A stretch of 10,110 bases of DNA from Paracoccaceae bacterium. GTDB taxonomy: Bacteria > Pseudomonadota > Alphaproteobacteria > Rhodobacterales > Rhodobacteraceae. The stretch spans positions 1 to 10,110 of the forward strand of contig JAMWZF010000089.1 of NCBI GenBank assembly GCA_024304875.1, read 5' to 3'. The notes beneath the pieces are model-generated. The model saw only the letters and a list, made by a program, of their open reading frames with translations. It was not told the origin of the DNA and did no database searches. Numbering within the stretch: position 1 is the first letter of the stretch; every line of letters begins with the position of its first letter. Made by a program: the position numbers and the translations under genes. Shown here in pieces: positions 1 through 5,998 of this stretch.

Positions 1-4
1 GGGT

Positions 5-505
5 TCAGGCGATCCGTGCGATCCGCTCTTCGAGGATGTCGAAGGGCACGCCCGGTTCGTCCTTCGCGCCCCGGATCACGAGCGAGGTCTTGACCGAGGT
101 CACGTTCGGCGCCGCCGTCAGGTCCTCGGTCAGGAACCTCTGGAAGGTCGAGAGGTCGGGCGCGACGCACTTCAGGATGAAGTCAACCTCGCCGTTCAGC
201 ATGTGGCACTCGCGGACCAGCGGCCAGGCCTGGCAGCGTTTCTCGAACTTGGTCAGATCCGCCTCGGCCTGGCTGACCAGGCCGACCATGGCGAAGACCT
301 GCACCTCGAACCCCAGCTCGCGCGCGTCCACCTCGGCGTGATAGCCCTTGATGAAGCCGGCCTCCTCGAGCGTGCGCACCCGGCGCAGGCAGGGCGGCGC
401 CGAGATGCCGACCCGCCGGGCCAGCTCGACGTTGGTCATCCGGCCGTCGGCCTGCAATTCCTTCAGAATCATCCGGTCGATCTCGTCCAGCCGCGAGCCT
501 GGCAT
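5..505 (-). CDS. Lrp/AsnC family transcriptional regulator
   Basis: A 166-residue protein with the normal length and two-domain plan of the Lrp/AsnC (feast/famine) family. The N-terminal helix-turn-helix covers about residues 8-55, with the family-typical stretch ISAPPCLRRVRTLEEAGFI at 34-52. The RAM effector-binding and oligomerisation domain covers about 68-150 and contains the NGEVDF turn at 104-109. Such proteins bind DNA as dimers or higher oligomers and usually sense amino acids. The start is supported by an AGGAGA ribosome binding site (515-520 on this strand) 9 nt before the ATG. It is transcribed divergently from trxB across a 188-bp gap containing a perfect inverted repeat, so it probably regulates itself and may regulate trxB. 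The ligand cannot be told from sequence; a sulfur amino acid is an inference from the neighbours only. The family call is very secure. Confidence 0.95.
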   Translation of the reverse strand: MPGSRLDEIDRMILKELQADGRMTNVELARRVGISAPPCLRRVRTLEEAGFIKGYHAEVDARELGFEVQVFAMVGLVSQAEADLTKFEKRCQAWPLVRECHMLNGEVDFILKCVAPDLSTFQRFLTEDLTAAPNVTSVKTSLVIRGAKDEPGVPFDILEERIARIA

Positions 506-536
506 CAGCGTCTATCTCCTGCACTCGATTTGCGGA

Positions 537-565
537 ATCCTACGCCGGAAGGCATTCAGGCGCAA
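537..565 (-). promoter_or_regulatory. Candidate sigma-70 promoter of the Lrp-type gene
   Basis: On the minus strand TTGCGC (560-565) and TAGGAT (537-542) are separated by exactly 17 bp, each matching 4 of 6 consensus bases. The predicted transcript would start near 530 and have a leader of about 25 nt containing the AGGAGA ribosome binding site. The -35 box touches the inverted repeat at 564-593, so a protein bound there could block or stimulate this promoter. Pattern match only. Confidence 0.45.
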
Positions 566-593
566 TAATGTTTCGTAACTCCGCAACATTATT
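564..593. repeat. Perfect AT-rich inverted repeat, candidate operator between lrp-type gene and trxB
   Basis: AATAATGTT at 564-572 is repeated as its exact reverse complement AACATTATT at 585-593, with a 12-bp spacer. The arm centres are 21 bp apart, about two helical turns, so both arms face the same side of DNA, as expected for a dimer-bound operator. AT-rich arms stand out strongly in this GC-rich sequence. The repeat overlaps the -35 box proposed for the Lrp-type gene and lies about 40 bp upstream of the proposed trxB -35. The divergent Lrp-type protein is the obvious candidate binder, but this is inference. A terminator is unlikely because no gene ends here. Confidence 0.6.
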
Positions 594-634
594 AAGGCGG
601 CGGGACCCCCTGCCCCCGCAAGACGGCTATGCCT

Positions 635-662
635 TTCGACTCGCCCCGCTGCCGCCTATATG
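635..662 (+). promoter_or_regulatory. Candidate sigma-70 promoter of trxB
   Basis: TTCGAC (635-640) and TATATG (657-662) with a 16-bp spacer lie 31 bp before the chosen trxB ATG. A transcript would begin near 669 and carry the GAGAGGA ribosome binding site in a leader of about 25 nt. The -10 box matches 4 of 6 bases. This position also argues against the longer trxB reading starting at 568, which would place the promoter inside the gene. Confidence 0.4.
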
Positions 663-693
663 GGGGACCCGAGGCTTCGAGAGAGGAAATGCC

Positions 694-1698
694 ATGGCCG
701 AGACGCGCCGCACCAAGGTCCTGATCATCGGCTCCGGCCCCGCCGGCTATACTGCCGGCGTCTATGCCTCCCGCGCCATGCTGGAACCCATCCTGGTGCA
801 GGGCATCGAGCCCGGCGGCCAGCTGACCACCACCACCGAGGTCGAGAACTGGCCCGGCAACACCGAGATCCAGGGCCCCGACCTCATGGTCAACATGGAG
901 GCCCACGCCCGCGCCATGGGCACCGAGGTGATCGGCGACATCATCACCTCGATCGACTTCTCCAGGCGTCCCTTCGTCTGCCAGTCCGACAGCGGCACCG
1001 AATACGTCGCCGACGCGATCATCCTCGCCACCGGCGCCCGGGCCAAGTGGCTGGGCATGGAGAGCGAGGAGAAGTTCAAGGGCTTCGGCGTCTCGGCCTG
1101 CGCCACCTGCGACGGGTTCTTCTACAGGGGTCAGGAGATCGTCGTGGTCGGCGGCGGCAACACCGCCGTGGAAGAGGCCCTGTTCCTCACCAACTTCGCC
1201 TCCAAGGTCACCGTGATCCACCGACGGAACGAGTTCCGCGCCGAGAAGATCCTTCAGGATCGCCTGTTCAAGAACCCCAAGGTCACCGTGATGTGGGACC
1301 ACCAGCTCGACGAGGTCTACGGCACCGACAGCCCCCTCGGCGTCGAGGGGATCAAGGTCAGACATGTGAAGACCGGAGAGATAACCGACATCCCCGCCAA
1401 GGGCGTCTTCATCGCCATCGGCCACGCCCCCGCGAACGAGCTGGTCAAGGACGTGCTCGAGACGCATATGGGCGGCTACGTCGTGACCAAGCCCGACAGC
1501 ACTGAAACCTCGATCCCCGGCGTCTTCGCCGCGGGCGACCTGACGGACCACAAGTACCGCCAGGCCGTGACCAGCGCCGGCATGGGTTGCATGGCCGCGC
1601 TCGAGGCCGAACGCTGGCTGGCCGAGCAGGACATCGACCACGGCAAGGACGTGACCGAGCCGCTCGGCTACGGCGCCCCGGTCGAAGCCGGGCACTGA
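694..1698 (+). CDS. trxB: Thioredoxin-disulfide reductase
   Basis: TrxB is a cytoplasmic homodimeric FAD enzyme that uses NADPH to reduce thioredoxin, which in turn supplies electrons to ribonucleotide reductase, PAPS/APS reductase and peroxide defence. The 334-residue product has the usual length and layout. The FAD dinucleotide site GSGPAG is at 13-18, the redox-active CATC at 136-139, the NADPH site GGGNTA at 153-158, the HRRNEFR phosphate-binding arginines at 176-182, and the closing FAD motif FAAGD at 278-282. The ATG at 694 is preferred: it follows GAGAGGA at a suitable distance and begins where family members begin. The frame stays open upstream to an ATG at 568, but those 42 extra residues would start inside the inverted repeat and cover the likely promoter. 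Its neighbour downstream is a sulfate-activation gene, a sensible pairing because sulfate reduction consumes reduced thioredoxin. Confidence 0.97.
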   Translation: MAETRRTKVLIIGSGPAGYTAGVYASRAMLEPILVQGIEPGGQLTTTTEVENWPGNTEIQGPDLMVNMEAHARAMGTEVIGDIITSIDFSRRPFVCQSDSGTEYVADAIILATGARAKWLGMESEEKFKGFGVSACATCDGFFYRGQEIVVVGGGNTAVEEALFLTNFASKVTVIHRRNEFRAEKILQDRLFKNPKVTVMWDHQLDEVYGTDSPLGVEGIKVRHVKTGEITDIPAKGVFIAIGHAPANELVKDVLETHMGGYVVTKPDSTETSIPGVFAAGDLTDHKYRQAVTSAGMGCMAALEAERWLAEQDIDHGKDVTEPLGYGAPVEAGH

Positions 1699-1714
1699 TC
1701 CGGCGACAGCGGGA

Positions 1715-1728
1715 CCGGTGTCGACCGG
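1715..1728 (+). terminator. Weak candidate hairpin after trxB
   Basis: CCGGT (1715-1719) pairs with ACCGG (1724-1728) around a GTCG loop, 17 bp after the trxB stop. The stem is only 5 bp and no clear T-run follows, so it is a poor intrinsic terminator. Readthrough into the next gene is possible. Confidence 0.25.
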
Positions 1729-1741
1729 GCGGCAACAGTTC

Positions 1742-1755
1742 GTTCAGATTTGAAC
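1742..1755. promoter_or_regulatory. Palindromic operator candidate, copy 1 (GTTCA-N4-TGAAC)
   Basis: A perfect palindrome, GTTCA GATT TGAAC, located 87 bp before the ATG of the winged-helix/Sat-CysC gene. An identical half-site pair with the same 4-bp spacer occurs 49 bp downstream. The 14-bp size and symmetry suit a dimeric winged-helix regulator. It does not fit the alphaproteobacterial LexA box (GTTC-N7-GTTC). Confidence 0.6.
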
Positions 1756-1781
1756 AAAGGGGTTTCCCGCCCCGCCGCGGC

Positions 1782-1811
1782 GTGACATGCGTTCATCCGT
1801 GAACACAGATT
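1782..1811 (+). promoter_or_regulatory. Candidate promoter of the winged-helix/Sat-CysC gene
   Basis: GTGACA (1782-1787) matches five of six bases of the -35 consensus. A poorer -10, CAGATT (1806-1811, 3 of 6), follows after 18 bp. If correct, the second palindrome (1791-1804) sits between the two boxes, the classic place for repression, and the transcript would start only about 10 nt before the ATG at 1829, with no room for a ribosome binding site. The -10 is weak, so this remains tentative. Confidence 0.3.
1791..1804. promoter_or_regulatory. Palindromic operator candidate, copy 2 (GTTCA-N4-TGAAC)
   Basis: A perfect palindrome, GTTCA TCCG TGAAC, 25 bp before the ATG at 1829. It shares both half-sites and the spacer length of copy 1 but not the spacer sequence, which is the usual signature of a bound site rather than a duplicated stretch. 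It falls inside the proposed promoter. Confidence 0.6.
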
Positions 1812-1828
1812 GAGTCGCCCGCCGCCCG

Positions 1829-3904
1829 ATGCCCGCTGCCCCCGTGAAACCCGCCCTGCCGGACGAGGACCTCCTTTTCCGCCTGCTGCGCCAGCTCGAA
1901 CTGGCGCCCGACGCCTCGCAGCGGGCGACGGCGGAGGCCCTTGGCACGTCGCTGGGCCGGCTCAACACCGCCCTTCGCGCCGTCACCGAGGCCGGCTACG
2001 TCCGCATCACCGACCGTGACAGCACCGACCGCCGCGCCCGCTTCGGATACGCCCTCACCACCAAGGGGGCGGCCGAAAAGAACCGCCTCACCAATACCTT
2101 CCTCGCCCGCAAGTTCGCCGAATACGACGCGCTTCATGCCGAACTCACCGGCACCACATCCGGCTTTGCACCGCCCAAGTTCAGGAGCAACTTCATGCAG
2201 AACAACCTCGCCCCCATCCCCGAACTCTACGTCAGCTACGAGAGCGCCCAGAAGCTGAAGGTCGAGGCCGCCGACCTGACCAGCTGGGACATGACCCCGC
2301 GCCAGATCTGCGACCTGGAGCTGCTGATGAACGGCGGGTTCAACCCGCTGAAGGGTTTCCTGACCGAGGAGGACTACACTTCGGTCGTCGAAAACATGCG
2401 CCTCGCCGACGGGTCCCTCTGGCCGATGCCGATCACCCTCGACGTGTCCGAGAAGTTCGCCGAGAGTATCGAGATCGGCCAGGACATCGCCCTGCGCGAC
2501 CAGGAGGGCGTCATCCTCGGGACCATGACCGTCACCGACCGCTGGACGCCCGACAAGGCGCGCGAGGCGGAAAAGGTCTTCGGCGCCGACGACCTCGCCC
2601 ACCCGGCGGTGAACTACCTGCACAACCAGGCCGGCAAGGTCTACCTCGGCGGCCCCGTCACCGGCATCCAGCAGCCCGTCCACTACGACTTCCGCGCCCG
2701 CCGCGACACGCCGAACGAACTGCGCGCCTACTTCCGCAAGCTGGGCTGGCGCCGGGTCGTGGCCTTCCAGACCCGCAACCCGCTGCACCGCGCCCACCAG
2801 GAGCTGACCTTCCGCGCCGCCAAGGAAGCCCAGGCCAACCTGCTGATCCACCCGGTCGTCGGCATGACCAAGCCGGGCGACGTGGACCACTTCACCCGCG
2901 TGCGCTGCTACGAGGCCGTGCTGGACAAGTACCCGGGCTCGACGACCCACATGTCGCTCCTCAATCTCGCCATGCGCATGGCCGGCCCGCGCGAGGCGGT
3001 CTGGCACGGCCTGATCCGCGCCAACCACGGCTGCACCCACTTCATCGTCGGCCGCGACCACGCCGGCCCCGGCAAGAACAGCCAGGGTGAGGACTTCTAC
3101 GGCCCCTACGACGCGCAGGACCTGTTCCGCGAATACCAGGACGAGATCGGCATCGAGATGGTCGATTTCAAACACATGGTCTGGGTGCAGGAGCGCGCCC
3201 AGTACGAGCCGATGGACGAGATCGCCGACAAGGACGACGTGACCATCCTCAACATCTCGGGCACGGAACTGCGCCGCCGTCTGGCCGAGGGGCTGGAGAT
3301 CCCCGAGTGGTTCTCCTTCCCCGAGGTGGTGAACGAGCTGCGCAAGACCCGGCCGCCGCGGGCCAAGCAGGGCTTCACCGTCTTCTTCACCGGCTTCTCC
3401 GGCTCGGGCAAGTCGACCATCGCCAACGCGCTGATGGTCAAGCTGATGGAGATGGGCGGCCGTCCCGTGACCCTGCTGGACGGGGATATCGTGCGCAAGA
3501 ACCTGTCGTCGGAACTCGGCTTCTCCAAGGAACACCGCGACCTCAACATCCGCCGCATCGGCTATGTCGCTTCCGAGATCACCAAGAACGGCGGCATCGC
3601 GATCTGCGCCCCCATCGCCCCCTACGCGGCCACCCGCCGGGCCGTGCGCGAGGATGTCGAGGCCTTCGGCGCTTTCGTCGAAGTCCATGTCGCCACCTCG
3701 ATCGAGGAATGCGAGCGCCGCGACCGCAAGGGCCTCTACAAGCTGGCCCGCGAAGGCAAGATCAAGGAGTTCACCGGCATCTCGGACCCCTACGACGTCC
3801 CCGAGAACCCCGAACTGCGGATCGAGACGGAGAGCGTGGACGTGGACAACTGCGCCCACCAGGTCCTGCTCAAGCTCGAGAGCATGGGCCTGATCGCCGC
3901 CTGA
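1829..3904 (+). CDS. Winged-helix domain fused to sulfate adenylyltransferase / APS kinase
   Basis: One uninterrupted 691-codon frame. Residues 12-107 look like a MarR-type winged helix of the EPS-associated class: a helix-turn-helix at about 30-58 (SQRATAEALGTSLGRLNTAL), a basic wing at 61-80, then a charged helix that may be a coiled coil. Residues 123-510 are ATP sulfurylase, with QTRNPLHRAH at 314-323 and GRDHAGPG at 408-415. Residues 514-691 are APS kinase, with P-loop GFSGSGKST at 522-530, LDGD at 550-553 and DRKGLYKLAR at 632-641. The enzyme makes APS from sulfate and ATP, then phosphorylates it to PAPS in the cytoplasm. Without the first 122 residues it is 569 residues long, the usual size of the bifunctional enzyme, and begins at an ATG (2195) with a good AGGAG site. 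The cell may therefore make the fusion, the short enzyme, or both. The enzyme call is very secure; expression of the fused form is uncertain. Confidence 0.92.
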   Translation: MPAAPVKPALPDEDLLFRLLRQLELAPDASQRATAEALGTSLGRLNTALRAVTEAGYVRITDRDSTDRRARFGYALTTKGAAEKNRLTNTFLARKFAEYDALHAELTGTTSGFAPPKFRSNFMQNNLAPIPELYVSYESAQKLKVEAADLTSWDMTPRQICDLELLMNGGFNPLKGFLTEEDYTSVVENMRLADGSLWPMPITLDVSEKFAESIEIGQDIALRDQEGVILGTMTVTDRWTPDKAREAEKVFGADDLAHPAVNYLHNQAGKVYLGGPVTGIQQPVHYDFRARRDTPNELRAYFRKLGWRRVVAFQTRNPLHRAHQELTFRAAKEAQANLLIHPVVGMTKPGDVDHFTRVRCYEAVLDKYPGSTTHMSLLNLAMRMAGPREAVWHGLIRANHGCTHFIVGRDHAGPGKNSQGEDFYGPYDAQDLFREYQDEIGIEMVDFKHMVWVQERAQYEPMDEIADKDDVTILNISGTELRRRLAEGLEIPEWFSFPEVVNELRKTRPPRAKQGFTVFFTGFSGSGKSTIANALMVKLMEMGGRPVTLLDGDIVRKNLSSELGFSKEHRDLNIRRIGYVASEITKNGGIAICAPIAPYAATRRAVREDVEAFGAFVEVHVATSIEECERRDRKGLYKLAREGKIKEFTGISDPYDVPENPELRIETESVDVDNCAHQVLLKLESMGLIAA
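2183..2197 (+). promoter_or_regulatory. Internal ribosome binding site and start codon for stand-alone Sat-CysC
   Basis: AGGAG at 2183-2187 lies 7 nt before the ATG at 2195-2197, in frame with the longer reading from 1829. The protein from this ATG begins MQNNLAPIPELYVSYESAQ, the normal amino end of the Sat-CysC family. By contrast the ATG at 1829 has no recognisable ribosome binding site. This internal site probably drives most enzyme synthesis. Confidence 0.7.
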
Positions 3905-3916
3905 TCCTCGAAACAC

Positions 3917-3931
3917 TTGCCCCAAGGGCAA
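3917..3931 (+). terminator. Weak candidate hairpin after Sat-CysC
   Basis: TTGCCC (3917-3922) pairs with GGGCAA (3926-3931) around a 3-nt loop, 12 bp after the stop codon. There is no T-run after it, so termination would be inefficient at best. Confidence 0.25.
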
Positions 3932-3975
3932 TCAGATGAGACCCTGGGGCCGGACCTTTCACGAGGGACGGCCCC

Positions 3976-4386
3976 ATGCGTTTCCTGCTCCTGATCCTTT
4001 CCCTGCCTCTCGCCGGCATCCTGAACGGCGGACCTGTGGCGGCCCAGTCCGGTCAATACCACGGCCGCACGCCCCTCGGCCCCGACTTCGACATCCTGAC
4101 CGTGCGCAATTCCGACGGTGACGACCTGCATATCCACAGCAGGGTGGACGAGGTGGACGGTGTCTATGTCATCTGCATGGCCACCTCGGGCCGCGAGAAC
4201 GAGGACAACGTCGAACTGTTGCAGTACCAGCAGATTTTGCTGAACGGGCAGGTCATCCTGCGCGGGACGGACTGGGCGCCGCACTACTTCAACCCGAACG
4301 GCCGGCAGGCGGTCTGCCAGAAGACCCGGGCCCGGATCGTGCCCGATCCGGTGTTCACCACCGAATGGGCGCGCCACGATTTCTGA
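3976..4386 (+). CDS. Small secreted protein of unknown function
   Basis: A 136-residue protein I do not recognise. It opens with a clear Sec signal peptide: Met-Arg, then a hydrophobic stretch (FLLLILSLPLAGIL, 3-16), and a likely cut after VAA (21-23). The mature part of about 113 residues would therefore be periplasmic or secreted. It has two cysteines (67 and 114) that could form a disulfide, no lipobox and no membrane segment. The polar, beta-rich composition is compatible with a small beta fold, but no function can be assigned. The start is well supported by GAGGGA (3963-3968) 7 nt before the ATG. It starts 71 bp after Sat-CysC on the same strand. Its end overlaps or abuts the following glycosyltransferase-like gene, suggesting those two are co-transcribed. 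Confidence 0.8.
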   Translation: MRFLLLILSLPLAGILNGGPVAAQSGQYHGRTPLGPDFDILTVRNSDGDDLHIHSRVDEVDGVYVICMATSGRENEDNVELLQYQQILLNGQVILRGTDWAPHYFNPNGRQAVCQKTRARIVPDPVFTTEWARHDF

Positions 4387-5053
4387 GGCCTCCCGCTCCC
4401 CGCTGGCGGTCTCGCTCACCTCGATCCCGCCGCGCTTCGGCGGCCTTGGTCCCGTGCTCGAGGCCCTGGTGGCGCAGGACGGCGTCGATGAGGTGCGGCT
4501 GACCCTGCCCCGCCGCTACGCCGCCTTTCCTGGCCCGGTCGCCGCCCCGCAGGTACCGGTTGGGGTGCACCTCGTGCAGGTGGAGACGGACCTCGGCCCG
4601 GGGACCAAGCTCTGGCCCGCCCTGTCCGAAGCAAGGGGGACCGTCCTGATCTGCGACGATGACTGGCTCTATGGTCCCGGCTGGGCGCAGGGCTTTGCCG
4701 AGGCGGCCCGTGCCAACCCCGGCGCCGCCATCGCGGCCAGCACCTTCGACGCAGGTCGGCTCGGCGTCGGAGCAGGGATCATCGTGCAGGGGTTCGCCGG
4801 TGTGCTGCTGCGGCGGGACATGGTGCCGGAGGAGGCCTTCGATCCGCCGCCCGAGGTCCGCAATATCGACGACATCTGGCTCTCGGCCATGCTGGCCGCC
4901 GCGGGCACGCCCGTGGTGACGGTGCCCGACCTTCGCGCGCGGATCACGCCCGGCCCGAACGAGGCCGCACCGCTGCAACGGCGCACGGACAGGGCGGGGC
5001 TGAACCGGCAGGCGGCCGCGATGCTGCGCGACCGCTTCGGCATCTGGACCTGA
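4379..5053 (+). CDS. Glycosyltransferase-like protein (GT-A type), start codon unclear
   Basis: Related to the gene that follows it at 5135. Shared features are the opening strand SLTSIPPRF (4412-4438), RLTL, a CDDD metal/nucleotide motif at 4652-4663, DDIW near 4868-4879 and a closing RDRFGIW. CDDD and DDxW suggest a GT-A fold enzyme that transfers a sugar from a nucleotide donor; donor and acceptor are unknown. It lacks about 40 residues present in its neighbour between the two acidic motifs. The frame is open from 4244, but its first standard start is a GTG at 4454, which would remove the whole first strand. Conservation reaches back to about codon 4397. The only upstream possibilities are an ATT at 4379 (used here) or a CTG at 4403. 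If the start is GTG 4454, the product has 199 residues. A base error in the sequence, or coupling to the gene ending at 4386, could also explain this. Confidence 0.75.
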   Translation: MSEASRSPLAVSLTSIPPRFGGLGPVLEALVAQDGVDEVRLTLPRRYAAFPGPVAAPQVPVGVHLVQVETDLGPGTKLWPALSEARGTVLICDDDWLYGPGWAQGFAEAARANPGAAIAASTFDAGRLGVGAGIIVQGFAGVLLRRDMVPEEAFDPPPEVRNIDDIWLSAMLAAAGTPVVTVPDLRARITPGPNEAAPLQRRTDRAGLNRQAAAMLRDRFGIWT

Positions 5054-5134
5054 GGCCGCCGCCCCGGTCGCGGTCGAGCCGCGGATGGCATCGGCGGACT
5101 TGCAAACCGGCGGCCCGGGCGACATCCATCACCC

Positions 5135-5998
5135 ATGTCCCGCCTCATCATCTCGCTCACCACCATTCCGCCCCGGTTCGACAAGATCGGCAAGACGCTT
5201 CGGGATCTCGTGAACCAGCGGGTCAGGGCCGACGAGATCAGGCTGACCCTCGCGCGCACCTACCGCCGGTTTCCGGGCGAACTGCCCAGCCTGCCGGAGG
5301 TGCCGGAGGGGGTGCAGATCCATTGGTCGGACATCGATTACGGACCGGCGACGAAGGTGCTGCCGACCGTGCTCGACACCCGCGGGCAGGACGTCGACAT
5401 CCTGTTCTGCGACGACGACCAGGCCTACCCCAGGGACCTGACCGCGCAAATGCTGAAGGCCCGGAAGCGCCACCCGGGCGCCTGCATCGCCAGGCGGGGC
5501 TATCACCTCGAGAACCGGGGCAAGGGGGCGAGGTACATTCCCAGCGGTCCCCGCCCTCAGCCACGTCTGGGGAAACACCGGCCGGGCCTCAAGGACCGCC
5601 TGTTGCGTGCCGCGACCTTCGGCATGATCAATCCGCCGCCCAGCTCTGCCGGGCATGCCGACATCTTCCTGGGGTTCGGCGGCGTGCTCGTGAAGCCGGA
5701 CTTCTTTCCGCCCGAAGTCTACGATATTCCCGATGTTCTCTGGACCGTCGACGACCCGTGGCTGTCCGGTCATCTCACCCGGATGGGCGTGCCGATCTGG
5801 GTCATTGCGCGGCACCTTGTCGAAACCGCCCGTTACGAGGCGCATTCCAGCAACCCCCTGCTTCACTACGTCTACAAGGACCACGGCCGGGTGCGGGCGG
5901 ATACCGCCTGCATCGAATATTTCCGGGATACCTACGGGATCTGGCAGGGACCCCGCGCAAAGCCGAGGCAACGGCGCGCCGCCGCGACGGTCAGATGA
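5135..5998 (+). CDS. Glycosyltransferase-like protein (GT-A type), paralogue of the preceding gene
   Basis: A 287-residue soluble protein with no signal peptide or membrane segment. It opens with a first-strand motif, IISLTTIPPRF (5-15), and has DYGPATKVLP (68-77), an acidic CDDD (92-95) of the kind that binds a metal and nucleotide sugar, and DDPW (206-209), which in GT-A enzymes is the usual place of the catalytic base. It ends with RDTYGIW (264-270) followed by a basic tail rich in Arg and Lys. Between the acidic motifs it has a basic stretch of about 40 residues (121-165) absent from its neighbour. It probably adds a sugar to a surface polysaccharide or a protein, but the substrates are unknown. 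The ATG has no convincing ribosome binding site. It lies 81 bp after the first copy, and its stop overlaps by 8 bp that of the opposite-strand deacylase gene. Confidence 0.82.
   Translation: MSRLIISLTTIPPRFDKIGKTLRDLVNQRVRADEIRLTLARTYRRFPGELPSLPEVPEGVQIHWSDIDYGPATKVLPTVLDTRGQDVDILFCDDDQAYPRDLTAQMLKARKRHPGACIARRGYHLENRGKGARYIPSGPRPQPRLGKHRPGLKDRLLRAATFGMINPPPSSAGHADIFLGFGGVLVKPDFFPPEVYDIPDVLWTVDDPWLSGHLTRMGVPIWVIARHLVETARYEAHSSNPLLHYVYKDHGRVRADTACIEYFRDTYGIWQGPRAKPRQRRAAATVR

Noticed and set aside
568..693. Longer start for trxB (42 extra residues)
   Set aside because: It would begin inside the inverted repeat and contain the likely promoter; the ATG at 694 has a good ribosome binding site and the family's normal N-terminus.
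1228..1241. Palindromic CGGAAC/GTTCCG inside trxB as an extra operator
   Set aside because: It lies in conserved coding sequence (RRNEFRAEK) and does not match the spacing of the upstream palindromes.
592..1695. Minus-strand open frame of 367 codons opposite trxB
   Set aside because: Shadow frame created by GC-rich third positions of trxB; no motif and no ribosome binding site.
1738..1804. GTTC motifs as an SOS (LexA) box
   Set aside because: The alphaproteobacterial LexA site needs GTTC-N7-GTTC direct repeats. Here the half-sites are inverted with 4 bp between them.
1793..3931. Minus-strand open frame of 712 codons opposite the Sat-CysC gene
   Set aside because: Antisense shadow of a clear enzyme gene; its product is a low-complexity run of Val, Gly, Ala, Asp and Leu with no domain.
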